DNA from: Flavobacterium beibuense F44-8
GTDB lineage: Bacteria; Bacteroidota; Bacteroidia; Flavobacteriales; Flavobacteriaceae
DNA length: 64,000 bases
Direction: 5' to 3'
NCBI RefSeq assembly: GCF_000769915.1
Contig: NZ_JRLV01000010.1
Span: 122,068-186,067 of the forward strand
Position 1 is the first letter of the stretch. Every line of letters begins with the position of its first letter. The notes beneath the pieces are model-generated. The model was not told the origin of the DNA, ran no database searches, and saw only the letters and a list, made by a program, of their open reading frames with translations. Both the position numbers and the translations under genes were made by a program. Shown here piece after piece: positions 37,074 to 45,213 of the stretch.

Positions 37074-38399
37074 TTAATAGTGACATTTTCCACACTCTGT
37101 ACCTCCCATGTTGGCAGCTGTAAGTTTCTGCACACCATATTTCTTAGCAAGTTCGTCGTGGATTTTTTTGTAGTAGTCATTACCTTCTACTTTCACATTT
37201 GTCTCACGGTGACAGTTAATACACCAACCCATTGTTAATGGAGCGTTTTGTTTCATAATCTCAAACGTCTCAACAGGACCGTGACATGTTTGACATTCAA
37301 CACCAGCTACAGAAACGTGCTGAGAGTGGTTGAAGTAAACAAAATCAGGAAGATTATGAATCCTAACCCATTTAACCGGTTTAGTTTTACCTGTGTATTG
37401 TTGTGCAGATTTATCCCAACCTACAGCGTCGTATAGTTTTTGGATTTCTGCAGTATAGAATTCTTTCGAATATTCAACATAAGTAGAATCTTTGCTACCT
37501 GTAAACTCAGAGATGTTTTTATGACAGTTCATACAAACATTAAGAGACGGTATACCTGAAGTTTTACTTACTCTTGCAGAAGAGTGACAGTATTTACAGT
37601 CGATACCGTTTTCACCTGCGTGAATTTTATGAGAGAAATGTATTGGTTGAATTGGTTCGTAACCCTGATCAACACCAATTTGCATTAAGTAACCATAAAG
37701 GAAGTAAGCACCCGATAATAATAAAAGGATTGAAGTAACCAATACAAGGAACTGGTTTCTTGCATAAGCCTGCCAGAAAGATATTGTATTTCCTTTTTTA
37801 GAAACATCAACTCCGTTTGCAGCAGCAACTTTTCTTAATGTAGTGTTCACAAGAACAAGCATAACAATAAGAACTAAAAGAACAAGAACAAGCGCCCCAA
37901 GAATTAGATTATTAGAAGCTCCACCTTCTTGAGCGACAGGTTCACCTCCAGGAGTCTTTTTCTCAACAACAGGAGCAGGCTCAGACGTATAAGCAAGGAT
38001 ATTATCTATATCCTCATTAGAAAGCTGCGGAAACGCAGTCATCACCTGATTATTGTTTTCTGCAAACAGCTTTACAGCCGCCGCATCACCTGATTTAATC
38101 AGCTCACTACTGTTACGAACCCATTTGTAAAGCCACTCACGGTCATGCTTCTCAGAAACACCCCTTAGAGCAGGACCTGTCATTTTAGCATCAAGCTTGT
38201 GACATGCAGCACATAATGAATTGAACAATTCTTTACCTTTTGCCGGATCTCCGGCACCTGCCGAAGCCGCAGCTTCCTGACCTGCATCAGCCGCCGGAGC
38301 AGCATCTTGCGCGTAAGAAGCAAATGAGAATGAGAGCGATAAAGCTAAACAGAAAAATAAAATTCTCGAAAACGAAGTATGGTTACCCACTTTTTTCAT
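37074..38399 (-). CDS. actA: Alternative complex III subunit ActA, cytochrome c domain fused to pentahaem cytochrome
   Basis: 441 aa with a cleavable signal (ILFFCLALSLSFSFASYAQ). Six CxxCH haem sites are visible: CAACH in an N-terminal class I cytochrome c domain (about 45-145), then after two membrane helices (LILGALVLVLLVLIVMLVLV and FLVLVTSILLLLSGAYFLYG) CKYCH, CMNCH, CQTCH, CINCH and CGKCH. Classical ActA has five haems; the extra N-terminal monohaem domain is a fusion. First gene of the operon, 78 bases behind a strong promoter. Confidence 0.94.
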   Translation of the reverse strand: MKKVGNHTSFSRILFFCLALSLSFSFASYAQDAAPAADAGQEAAASAGAGDPAKGKELFNSLCAACHKLDAKMTGPALRGVSEKHDREWLYKWVRNSSELIKSGDAAAVKLFAENNNQVMTAFPQLSNEDIDNILAYTSEPAPVVEKKTPGGEPVAQEGGASNNLILGALVLVLLVLIVMLVLVNTTLRKVAAANGVDVSKKGNTISFWQAYARNQFLVLVTSILLLLSGAYFLYGYLMQIGVDQGYEPIQPIHFSHKIHAGENGIDCKYCHSSARVSKTSGIPSLNVCMNCHKNISEFTGSKDSTYVEYSKEFYTAEIQKLYDAVGWDKSAQQYTGKTKPVKWVRIHNLPDFVYFNHSQHVSVAGVECQTCHGPVETFEIMKQNAPLTMGWCINCHRETNVKVEGNDYYKKIHDELAKKYGVQKLTAANMGGTECGKCHY

Positions 38400-38483
38400 A
38401 TTAAAAAATGATTATCGACTTAAATTGGTATAGTTTTTAAGGGTATATTTGAATGAATCTATATACTTTTTTAAAAACTCCCA

Positions 38484-38513
38484 CAAAAATACGACTTATG
38501 TACTATTCTCAAA
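38484..38513 (-). promoter_or_regulatory. Promoter of the actABCDEF-coxBA operon
   Basis: On the minus strand: TTTG at 38510-38513, 18-base spacer, TATTTTTG at 38484-38491. Excellent match to the Bacteroidota consensus. The leader is about 78 bases. Confidence 0.75.
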
Positions 38514-38588
38514 CCTTAATTAAATCTTAAAGCATAATTTATAACAATTCTAAATAAATATATTCTAAAGAGATTTTGTAATAAATTG

Positions 38589-38596
38589 TAATTTTG
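38589..38596 (+). promoter_or_regulatory. -7 promoter element for the SPOR gene
   Basis: TAATTTTG, 19 bases before the ATG at 38616. A TTTTG (38574-38578) is too close to act as -33. Confidence 0.5.
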
Positions 38597-38615
38597 CATC
38601 CAAACCCTATTCATT

Positions 38616-39005
38616 ATGAGAATTTTAAAAATAAACGCCCTAAAAATAGCTACAGTTTTTCTTACTTTTTATTCTTTAGAAAGTACTGCCCAACAACAGG
38701 AAAATCCTATTTCTCAGGACCCCAAATTTGAGCAATTACTAAATGAAAAAAGAAAACTGAATTCAAACATCGATATTAACGACCGATACAAGATTCAGAT
38801 TTATTATGGCGAGAACAGCAATGCCAGAAAAACATTAGCTGAATTTAAAAAAGAATACCAAGATTTAGACGGTACAATAATATTTGAAAGCCCAACCTAC
38901 AAAGTATGGGTAGGCAGCTTTAAATCACGTATAGAAGCAGAAAGACAGCTTGTAAAGGTAAAGGAGAAGTACCCTTACGCTCTTTTAATAAAACCAAGTA
39001 AATAA
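38616..39005 (+). CDS. SPOR domain-containing secreted protein
   Basis: 129 aa with a signal peptide (about 1-25, ending STAQQ) and a C-terminal SPOR domain (about 52-127: YKIQIYYGENSNARKTLAEF; YKVWVGSFKSRIEAERQLVK; YPYALLIKPSK). SPOR domains bind glycan strands stripped of peptide side chains, often at the division septum. It is alone on the plus strand between actA and infB, with a strong terminator behind it. Confidence 0.9.
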   Translation: MRILKINALKIATVFLTFYSLESTAQQQENPISQDPKFEQLLNEKRKLNSNIDINDRYKIQIYYGENSNARKTLAEFKKEYQDLDGTIIFESPTYKVWVGSFKSRIEAERQLVKVKEKYPYALLIKPSK

Positions 39006-39020
39006 CAGCTCACAAATAAT

Positions 39021-39050
39021 AAAAAAGCCCTGACAATGTCAGGGCTTTTT
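39021..39050 (+). terminator. Terminator of the SPOR gene
   Basis: AAAAAGCCCTGACA / TGTCAGGGCTTTTT, a 14-bp stem with a very short loop and T-runs on both strands. Confidence 0.92.
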
Positions 39051-39090
39051 TATTATATAGGGAAGTAGTCCCCAAACAATGTGTCAAAAC

Positions 39091-39120
39091 AAAAAAGTCC
39101 GGCCATTGGCCGGACTTTTT
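39091..39120 (-). terminator. Terminator of the rimP-nusA-infB operon
   Basis: AAAAAGTCCGGCC / GGCCGGACTTTTT stem, 18 bases after the infB stop; the second of two back-to-back terminators between convergent units. Confidence 0.92.
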
Positions 39121-39138
39121 GTCATATATAAACTCTTA

Positions 39139-42081
39139 TTATTTAAGTGTCTTCTTAACTTCAACCTCTTGGAATGCCTCAATAACATCACCAATTTGGA
39201 TATCGTTATAGTTTTTAACCTGCATACCACAGTCGTAACCTTTAGACACCTCTTTAACGTCATCTTTAAATCGCTTAAGGGTAGCAAGCTCTCCGGTATA
39301 GATAACCACACCATCCCTGATAAGACGGATTTTAGAACTTCTGTATATCTTACCATCGGTAACCATACATCCGGCAATAGTACCCACTTTAGAGATTTTG
39401 AATGTTTCACGGATTTCTGCAGTACCAGTAACTTCTTCTTTAAGTTCCGGAGAAAGCATACCTTCCATAGCATCCTTAACATCATCAATAGCATCATAGA
39501 TGATAGAGTAGTTTCTGATATCGATTTCCTCTTTCTCTGCAAGTTGCTTAGCACTACCCATCGGTCTTACGTTAAATCCGATGATAATCGCATCTGAAGC
39601 CGAAGCTAACAACACGTCAGACTCTGTAATAGCACCTACACCTTTATGTATGATATTGATTTGAATTTCTTCTGTAGACAGTTTAGAGAACGAGTCAGAT
39701 AATGCCTCAACCGAACCATCCACGTCACCTTTAAGGATAATGTTAAGTTCTTTGAACTGACCTAAAGCAATCCTACGTCCAATTTCAGCAAGCGTAATGT
39801 GACGTTGAGTACGTACTGCCTGCTCACGTAGTAACTGAGTACGTTTTGCAGCAATTTGCTTAGCCTCTTTCTCATCTTCAAACACGTTGAACTTGTCACC
39901 CGCTGTTGGCGCACCATCAAGACCAAGTAACGATACCGGTGTTGACGGACCTGCCTCCTGAAGACTGTTTCCGCGCTCATCATGCATTGCCTTAACCTTA
40001 CCGTGGTGTTTACCTGCAAGCACATAATCACCTACTTTTAGAGTACCACCCTGTACAAGTACAGTAGCTACATAACCCCTACCTTTATCAAGGAAAGCCT
40101 CAACTACAGTACCAACTGCAGGCTTATCAGGGTTAGCTTTAAGATCAAGTATCTCTGCCTCAAGCAATACTTTTTCAAGTAATTCTTTCACACCTAAACC
40201 TGTTTTTGCAGATATATCGTGTGACTGAATTTTACCACCCCAGTCTTCCACTAACAGGTTCATACCTGCTAAGCGTTCTTTAATTTTATCCGGGTTAGCT
40301 GTTGGTTTATCAACTTTGTTGATTGCAAATATAATTGGCACACCTGCCGCCTGAGCGTGGTTGATTGCCTCTTTTGTTTGTGGCATGATATCGTCATCCG
40401 CAGCAATCACGATAATAGCGATATCTGTTACCTGAGCACCACGTGCACGCATCGCGGTAAACGCTTCGTGACCAGGTGTATCTAGGAATGCGATTTTCTG
40501 TCCGCTTTCAAGAGTTACCCCATAAGCACCAATGTGCTGTGTAATACCTCCCGACTCACCTGCAATTACATTTTCCTTACGGATGTAGTCAAGTAACGAC
40601 GTTTTACCGTGGTCAACGTGACCCATTACTGTAACGATAGGAGCCCTGAACTGTAAATCTTCTTCTTTATCTTCTACAACCTCTATTGATTCTTCAATAT
40701 CAGCTGTTGTAATTTTAACTTCATAACCAAACTCATCAGCAACAATAGTAAGTGTTTCTGCATCTAAACGCTGGTTCATACTTACCATGATACCTAACGA
40801 CATACATACAGAGATTACCTTAGTAATAGGCACATCCATCATACTTGCAATTTCACCTACAGTAACAAACTCTGTTACTTTAAGCACTTTGCTTCCTTCT
40901 TCAAGCTGTTTTTGCTCGTCATCAGTACGCTGACGGTGTGTTTCACGTTTATCTCTTCTGTACTTAGCCGCTTTAGACTTGCTACCTTTACCCTGAAGTT
41001 TTTCAAGGGTTTCCCTAATTTGGTTTTTAACTTCTTCATCGGTAGGCTCCACCTTGTTAACAATAGCCTGACGTTTGTTGTTGCCTCTGTTATTATTGTT
41101 ACCAAATCTGTTACCGCCACCTTGTCTGTTACCACCCTGGTTATTTCCTCCCTGGTTGTTATTGTTACCACCCTGACCGCCACCTTGAGGTTTGGTAGTT
41201 ATTCTTTTTCTCTTATTCTTGTTATTGTTATTTCCGCCGCCTTGGTTGTTATTTCCGCCTTTATTATCTTTTTTAGGCTCTTCTTTTTTCTTCTTAGCTT
41301 TTTCGAACTGGGAAAGATCTATGGTTTTACCCGTAAAGGTAGTACCGCTAAGTTTTTGATATTGTGTTTTAATAACATCCTCTACAGGCGTTGCCCCTTC
41401 ACCTTCTTTAGGCGTTTCCTGCTTAGGTGCCTGTTGTTTTGGAGCTTCCTGTTTTGGCGCATGTTGCGGCTTATCCTGTTTTTTATGCTTAACAGGCTGC
41501 TCCTGCTGTTTTGCAGGCTGCTGCTGTTTTGCTTTTGGAGCTTCCTGCTTTGGCGCAGGTGTCTCCTCAGGTTTTTTAACCTCTTCTTGTGCTTTCACAG
41601 GTTCCGGTTGTTTTACAGGCTCCTCTTTAGCTTTTGGAGTATCCTCTTTAGGTGCAGTTTCCTGCACAGGTTCCTCCACAGTGTCTGAAGATTGCTGCTG
41701 AGCCTTTTTATCAGAATTAAGATCTATTTTACCCACTGCTACCGGACCGGATATACTCGCTCTTGCACGGATTACTTCCTGCCTTTGCTTTTCTTCCTCT
41801 TCCTGCTGCTTACGTTTCTCTTCTAACTCACGCTCCCTCTCCAGCCTTAGAGCCTCCTTCTCCTTCCTTTTCTCTTCACTCACTTCAAGAGAAGCCTCTT
41901 TCTTACCTTTATCGGCAGAAAACTGGTTAATAAGAGCTTTATATTCCTCATTGGATATTTTAGCGTTAGGGGTAGCATCAATATTATGCCCCTTATCCTT
42001 AAGAAACTCAACAGCCCTGTCCAGCGAAATGTTTAATTCTCTTAAAACTTTATTTAATCTTATTACTCTTTCTTCAGACAT
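39139..42081 (-). CDS. infB: Translation initiation factor IF-2
   Basis: GTPase that places initiator tRNA on the ribosome, 980 aa. Residues 1-55 form a small IF2_N domain. A long low-complexity region (about 60-370) is first Lys/Glu/Gln/Pro-rich, then Asn/Gly/Arg-rich ([16 protein letters not shown]). A second IF2_N lies near 395-450. The G domain starts at [20 protein letters not shown] (G1), with DTPGHEAF (G3) and NKVDKP (G4), then domains II-IV to the end. Third gene of rimP-nusA-infB. Confidence 0.97.
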   Translation of the reverse strand: MSEERVIRLNKVLRELNISLDRAVEFLKDKGHNIDATPNAKISNEEYKALINQFSADKGKKEASLEVSEEKRKEKEALRLERERELEEKRKQQEEEEKQRQEVIRARASISGPVAVGKIDLNSDKKAQQQSSDTVEEPVQETAPKEDTPKAKEEPVKQPEPVKAQEEVKKPEETPAPKQEAPKAKQQQPAKQQEQPVKHKKQDKPQHAPKQEAPKQQAPKQETPKEGEGATPVEDVIKTQYQKLSGTTFTGKTIDLSQFEKAKKKKEEPKKDNKGGNNNQGGGNNNNKNKRKRITTKPQGGGQGGNNNNQGGNNQGGNRQGGGNRFGNNNNRGNNKRQAIVNKVEPTDEEVKNQIRETLEKLQGKGSKSKAAKYRRDKRETHRQRTDDEQKQLEEGSKVLKVTEFVTVGEIASMMDVPITKVISVCMSLGIMVSMNQRLDAETLTIVADEFGYEVKITTADIEESIEVVEDKEEDLQFRAPIVTVMGHVDHGKTSLLDYIRKENVIAGESGGITQHIGAYGVTLESGQKIAFLDTPGHEAFTAMRARGAQVTDIAIIVIAADDDIMPQTKEAINHAQAAGVPIIFAINKVDKPTANPDKIKERLAGMNLLVEDWGGKIQSHDISAKTGLGVKELLEKVLLEAEILDLKANPDKPAVGTVVEAFLDKGRGYVATVLVQGGTLKVGDYVLAGKHHGKVKAMHDERGNSLQEAGPSTPVSLLGLDGAPTAGDKFNVFEDEKEAKQIAAKRTQLLREQAVRTQRHITLAEIGRRIALGQFKELNIILKGDVDGSVEALSDSFSKLSTEEIQINIIHKGVGAITESDVLLASASDAIIIGFNVRPMGSAKQLAEKEEIDIRNYSIIYDAIDDVKDAMEGMLSPELKEEVTGTAEIRETFKISKVGTIAGCMVTDGKIYRSSKIRLIRDGVVIYTGELATLKRFKDDVKEVSKGYDCGMQVKNYNDIQIGDVIEAFQEVEVKKTLK

Positions 42082-42138
42082 AAAATCTTTTTAATATTAT
42101 CTTTCCCGGTTGTATGTTATATTTATACAATAGTATTA

Positions 42139-43380
42139 TTAGTCTTCAAACTCTTCCTTAAGTATCCTTACAACTTCAAGAATCGTTTCTTCTTCCAGGT
42201 CTGTTCTTCTTACTAGGTCTGCCACATCCTGATTAAGCACGCTTCTGGCTGTATCTAAACCTATTTTAGCAAACTCCTGGATAATCCAATCTTCGATTTC
42301 GTCTGAGAATTCTGTTAATTCAACATCCTCATCCTCCTCTAGATTACCTTCACGTATTACATCAAGCTCATATCCTGTAAGCAACCCAGCAAGCTTAATG
42401 TTGTGTCCGCCACGGCCAATAGCCTTAGACACTTCTTCCAGCTTTAAGAACACTTCTGCCCTTTTAGCCTCTTCATCAATTTTGATAGAAGAAACTTTTG
42501 CAGGACTCAATGCTCTTGTAATATAAAGCTGAGTATTAGACGTATAGTTTATTACATCTATATTTTCATTTCCTAATTCACGTACAATTCCGTGAATTCT
42601 TGATCCTTTCATACCCACACAGGCACCAACAGGATCAATTCTGTCATCATAAGAATCAACAGCAACTTTTGCCTTTTCGCCCGGTATTCTCACTACTTTT
42701 TTGATAGTGATAAGTCCGTCAAACACCTCTGGTATTTCCTGCTCGAAAAGTTTCTCAAGGAATTTCTCAGAAGTTCTTGACATTATAATTTGCGGCTTAT
42801 TTCCTTTAAGCTCAACATTTTCTATTATACCGCGAACGTTATCTCCTTTTCTAAAAAAGTCTGAAGGGATTTGTTTTTCTTTTGGCAAAACAATCTCATT
42901 ACCTTCATCATCCACCAAAATTACAGCTTTTGGCCGAACATGGTGCACTTCTGCAGTATAAATATCACCTATAAGCTCTTTAAACTGCTTGTAAAGGTTT
43001 GTATTATCGTGTTCGTGAATTTTAGATATAAGGTTTTGGCGTAACGCAAGTATGGCACGACGACCTAACTGTATTAGCTTCACCTCTTCAGAAACATCTT
43101 CACCCACCTCAAAGTCAGGCTCAATTTTTCTGGCTTCAGAAAGAGAAATTTCCTGGTTAGGATCTTCTACCTCACCATCGGCTACAACCACACGGTTCCT
43201 CCAAATCTCCATATCCCCTTTATCAGGGTTTATAATGATATCAAAATTATCATCAGAACCATATTTCTTCTTTAATGCATTTCTAAATACATCTTCCAGA
43301 ATCGCCATCAGCGTAACGCGATCTATCAGCTTATCGTCCTTAAACTCTGAAAACGAATCAATTAATGCAAGATTTTCCAT
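42139..43380 (-). CDS. nusA: Transcription termination/antitermination factor NusA
   Basis: RNA polymerase-binding factor, 413 aa. N-terminal domain (MENLALIDSFSEFKDDKLID), S1 domain (about 130-205, with VRGIIENVELKGNKPQIIMS), and two KH domains (PVGACVGMKGSRIHGIVREL and VFLKLEEVSKAIGRGGHNIK). It ends with a short acidic tail; the E. coli C-terminal repeats are absent, as is usual outside Proteobacteria. 18 bases after rimP. Confidence 0.97.
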   Translation of the reverse strand: MENLALIDSFSEFKDDKLIDRVTLMAILEDVFRNALKKKYGSDDNFDIIINPDKGDMEIWRNRVVVADGEVEDPNQEISLSEARKIEPDFEVGEDVSEEVKLIQLGRRAILALRQNLISKIHEHDNTNLYKQFKELIGDIYTAEVHHVRPKAVILVDDEGNEIVLPKEKQIPSDFFRKGDNVRGIIENVELKGNKPQIIMSRTSEKFLEKLFEQEIPEVFDGLITIKKVVRIPGEKAKVAVDSYDDRIDPVGACVGMKGSRIHGIVRELGNENIDVINYTSNTQLYITRALSPAKVSSIKIDEEAKRAEVFLKLEEVSKAIGRGGHNIKLAGLLTGYELDVIREGNLEEDEDVELTEFSDEIEDWIIQEFAKIGLDTARSVLNQDVADLVRRTDLEEETILEVVRILKEEFED

Positions 43381-43398
43381 GCCAACTCTCTTTATTTT

Positions 43399-43863
43399 TT
43401 AAAATTTTATAACAACAACTGCTTCTTTAATTTCTGCATAAGGGATTTCCGCTCTTTTTTGTACGGTTTCTTTCCCTTTACCTATCTTTTTAGGCTCCCT
43501 TGCCTTCCACTCCAGCACTATGAACTCCTCAGTAGCATCTGTAAGGTTAGCCTCAGTCTCACCACTCTCAGTCTTTACCTTAAGTGTTCGTCCAATATTT
43601 TTTTTATACTGCCTGATGTTTTTTAAAGGGCTTGTCGCTCCTGCCGAAGCTACTTCAAGGGAAAAATCCTGCTCTTCCCTATCCAAGTTATGTTCTACAG
43701 CCCTGCTTACATCTATACAGTCCTGTAAATTTATCCCGTTATCGCCATCCAGCGTAACATTAATTTTATTGGAGTCACTTATGGAAAGATCTATAAGAAA
43801 CAACGAAGGGCGCTCTTCCAGCGCTGCATTCACCAGTTCTGCAACTTTCTCTCTAAATGTCAT
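43399..43863 (-). CDS. rimP: Ribosome maturation factor RimP
   Basis: Assists 30S subunit maturation. 154 aa from ATG 43863 ([20 protein letters not shown]). An in-frame ATG at 43899 would add 12 residues encoded by a hairpin sequence and is less likely. N-terminal domain with [20 protein letters not shown] and the conserved [20 protein letters not shown]; a C-terminal SH3-like domain follows. First gene of rimP-nusA-infB, a conserved bacterial operon. Confidence 0.94.
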   Translation of the reverse strand: MTFREKVAELVNAALEERPSLFLIDLSISDSNKINVTLDGDNGINLQDCIDVSRAVEHNLDREEQDFSLEVASAGATSPLKNIRQYKKNIGRTLKVKTESGETEANLTDATEEFIVLEWKAREPKKIGKGKETVQKRAEIPYAEIKEAVVVIKF

Positions 43864-43875
43864 ATCAAGTATAAA

Positions 43876-43896
43876 AAGAGGGGACTCCTGTCCCCT
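43876..43896 (-). terminator. Terminator-like hairpin in the rimP leader (possible attenuator)
   Basis: On the minus strand GAGGGGAC / GTCCCCTC with an AGGA loop, followed at once by CTTTTTATA. It lies between the likely promoter (43927-43934) and the rimP ATG (43863), where an ordinary terminator has no gene to serve. The stem is GC-rich against an AT-rich background. Confidence 0.65.
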
Positions 43897-43926
43897 CATT
43901 ATTTAGTTTTTTAGTAAATAACTGTG

Positions 43927-43934
43927 CAAATATA
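43927..43934 (-). promoter_or_regulatory. -7 promoter element for rimP-nusA-infB
   Basis: TATATTTG on the minus strand, exact match, giving a leader of about 57 bases that contains the hairpin at 43876-43896. Confidence 0.6.
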
Positions 43935-44036
43935 CTAATTTTTTTATATATTGAAAATCATTACATAATGTAAAATTTATTCACTACTTTTATTGTATTA
44001 TTTTTCCAACCAAATTTTTGTTAATAATTTACACAT

Positions 44037-44885
44037 ATGAAAAGAATTTTAGTACCTACCGATTTCTCAGACCACGCTGAGTATGCACTTAAAGTAGCAG
44101 CTCAGATTGCCCGCAAAAACAACGGCGAAATATACCTGCTTCACATGCTGGAACTGCCAAACCACATAAGCGATGACGGTATAGGAGAAAGTAATGCCGT
44201 AGGACGAAGTGCAGGAGTACCTGAAGTTATGTTCTTTATGGAAAAAACACGCGAACGCTTCCAGGACCTGCTTAACGAACCATACCTTGAAGGCGTAACT
44301 GTTATTGAAGCCATTCAGTTTGACAAAGCCTTTGACGGTATTATTGCTCACAGCAAGAAACATGATATCGACTTAGTAGTTATGGGATCTCACGGAGCAA
44401 GCGGATTTAGAGAAATGTTCATTGGCTCTAACACTGAAAAAGTGGTTCGTACTTCAGACATCCCTGTTCTTGTAATCAAGAAAGAGGAAGGCGAGTTCGC
44501 TCCGCAAAACTTTGTTTTTGCTTCTGACTTCTCAGACGAAATCAAAAAACCATTTAAAGACGTAGTAAGCTTTGCAAATCTGTTTAACGCAAACCTACAC
44601 CTTGTTTTTGTTAACACACCAAACGACTTCAAGTCTACACACGCTGCAGAGAAACTTATCCATGATTTTGCTGCAAATGCAAACCTAACAGGAGGCTACT
44701 CTACACACATATACAACGACATTAATGTAGAAAAAGGCATACTTCACTTTGCAAACAGTGTAAACGCCGACCTTATTGGTATGTGTACTCACGGAAGAAA
44801 AGGACTTGCACACTTCTTTAACGGAAGTATTAGCGAAGACCTGGTTAACCATGCCGTAAGACCGGTTGTAACTTTCAAAATCTAA
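44037..44885 (+). CDS. Universal stress protein with two Usp domains
   Basis: 282 aa, a tandem of two UspA folds: residues 1-150 (MKRILVPTDFSDHAEYALKV; VVMGSHGASGFREMFIGSNT) and about 155-282 (FVFASDFSDEIKKPF; GMCTHGRKGLAHFFNGSISE). The first domain keeps a G-x2-G-x9-G-like nucleotide loop; the second has a similar loop. Probably cytoplasmic and ATP-binding. Divergent from rimP, with its own terminator. Confidence 0.92.
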   Translation: MKRILVPTDFSDHAEYALKVAAQIARKNNGEIYLLHMLELPNHISDDGIGESNAVGRSAGVPEVMFFMEKTRERFQDLLNEPYLEGVTVIEAIQFDKAFDGIIAHSKKHDIDLVVMGSHGASGFREMFIGSNTEKVVRTSDIPVLVIKKEEGEFAPQNFVFASDFSDEIKKPFKDVVSFANLFNANLHLVFVNTPNDFKSTHAAEKLIHDFAANANLTGGYSTHIYNDINVEKGILHFANSVNADLIGMCTHGRKGLAHFFNGSISEDLVNHAVRPVVTFKI

Positions 44886-44902
44886 CCCGAAAGAAAAAAC
44901 AT

Positions 44903-44929
44903 AAAGCTGCCCTTGGGCAGCTTTTTTTA
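44903..44929 (+). terminator. Terminator of the universal stress protein gene
   Basis: AAAGCTGCCC / GGGCAGCTTT stem with a TT loop and seven T's. Confidence 0.92.
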
Positions 44930-44956
44930 TATAATTAACCTAAAAATAACGCAATA

Positions 44957-44987
44957 AAAAAAGCCTCACAGTTTCCCGAGAGGCTTT
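44957..44987 (-). terminator. Terminator of the tRNA-Gln gene
   Basis: AAAAGCCTC and GAGGCTTTT arms around a loop, with a T-rich run on the minus strand, a few bases after the tRNA 3' end. Confidence 0.75.
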
Positions 44988-44989
44988 TG

Positions 44990-45060
44990 TTGGTCTACTA
45001 GGACTCGAACCTAGAATGACTGAACCAAAATCAGTAGTGTTACCATTACACCATAGACCA
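44990..45060 (-). tRNA. tRNA-Gln (anticodon TTG)
   Basis: Folds as a full cloverleaf: acceptor TGGTCTA / TAGACCA, D stem GTG / CAC, anticodon stem ACTGA / TCAGT with loop TTTTGGT (anticodon TTG), T stem CTAGG / CCTAG with loop TTCGAGT, discriminator A. CCA is not encoded. Confidence 0.95.
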
Positions 45061-45085
45061 TTGTTTTGGTGCGTGATTGCGGGTG

Positions 45086-45116
45086 CAAATGTAGCACATA
45101 AATTCATTTTTGCAAA
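45086..45116 (-). promoter_or_regulatory. Promoter of tRNA-Gln
   Basis: On the minus strand: TTTG at 45113-45116, 19-base spacer, TACATTTG at 45086-45093. Near-perfect consensus. Confidence 0.75.
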
Positions 45117-45213
45117 TTTTTATTTCAAAAAATATTAAAAAAAATTTTTCTGCGTTACTACTCTAATATTGCCTGTAAAGCAAACAAACTGATAACCAAT
45201 AAAAAGACCCATT

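Noticed and set aside
38443..38450. TATATTTG on the plus strand
   Set aside because: More than 150 bases before the SPOR gene, which has a closer element at 38589-38596; probably chance in AT-rich DNA.
40912..41688. Open frame of 258 codons on the plus strand opposite infB
   Set aside because: Its Leu/Phe/Arg-rich protein is the mirror of the low-complexity Lys/Gln/Asn region of infB; no start signal or family resemblance.
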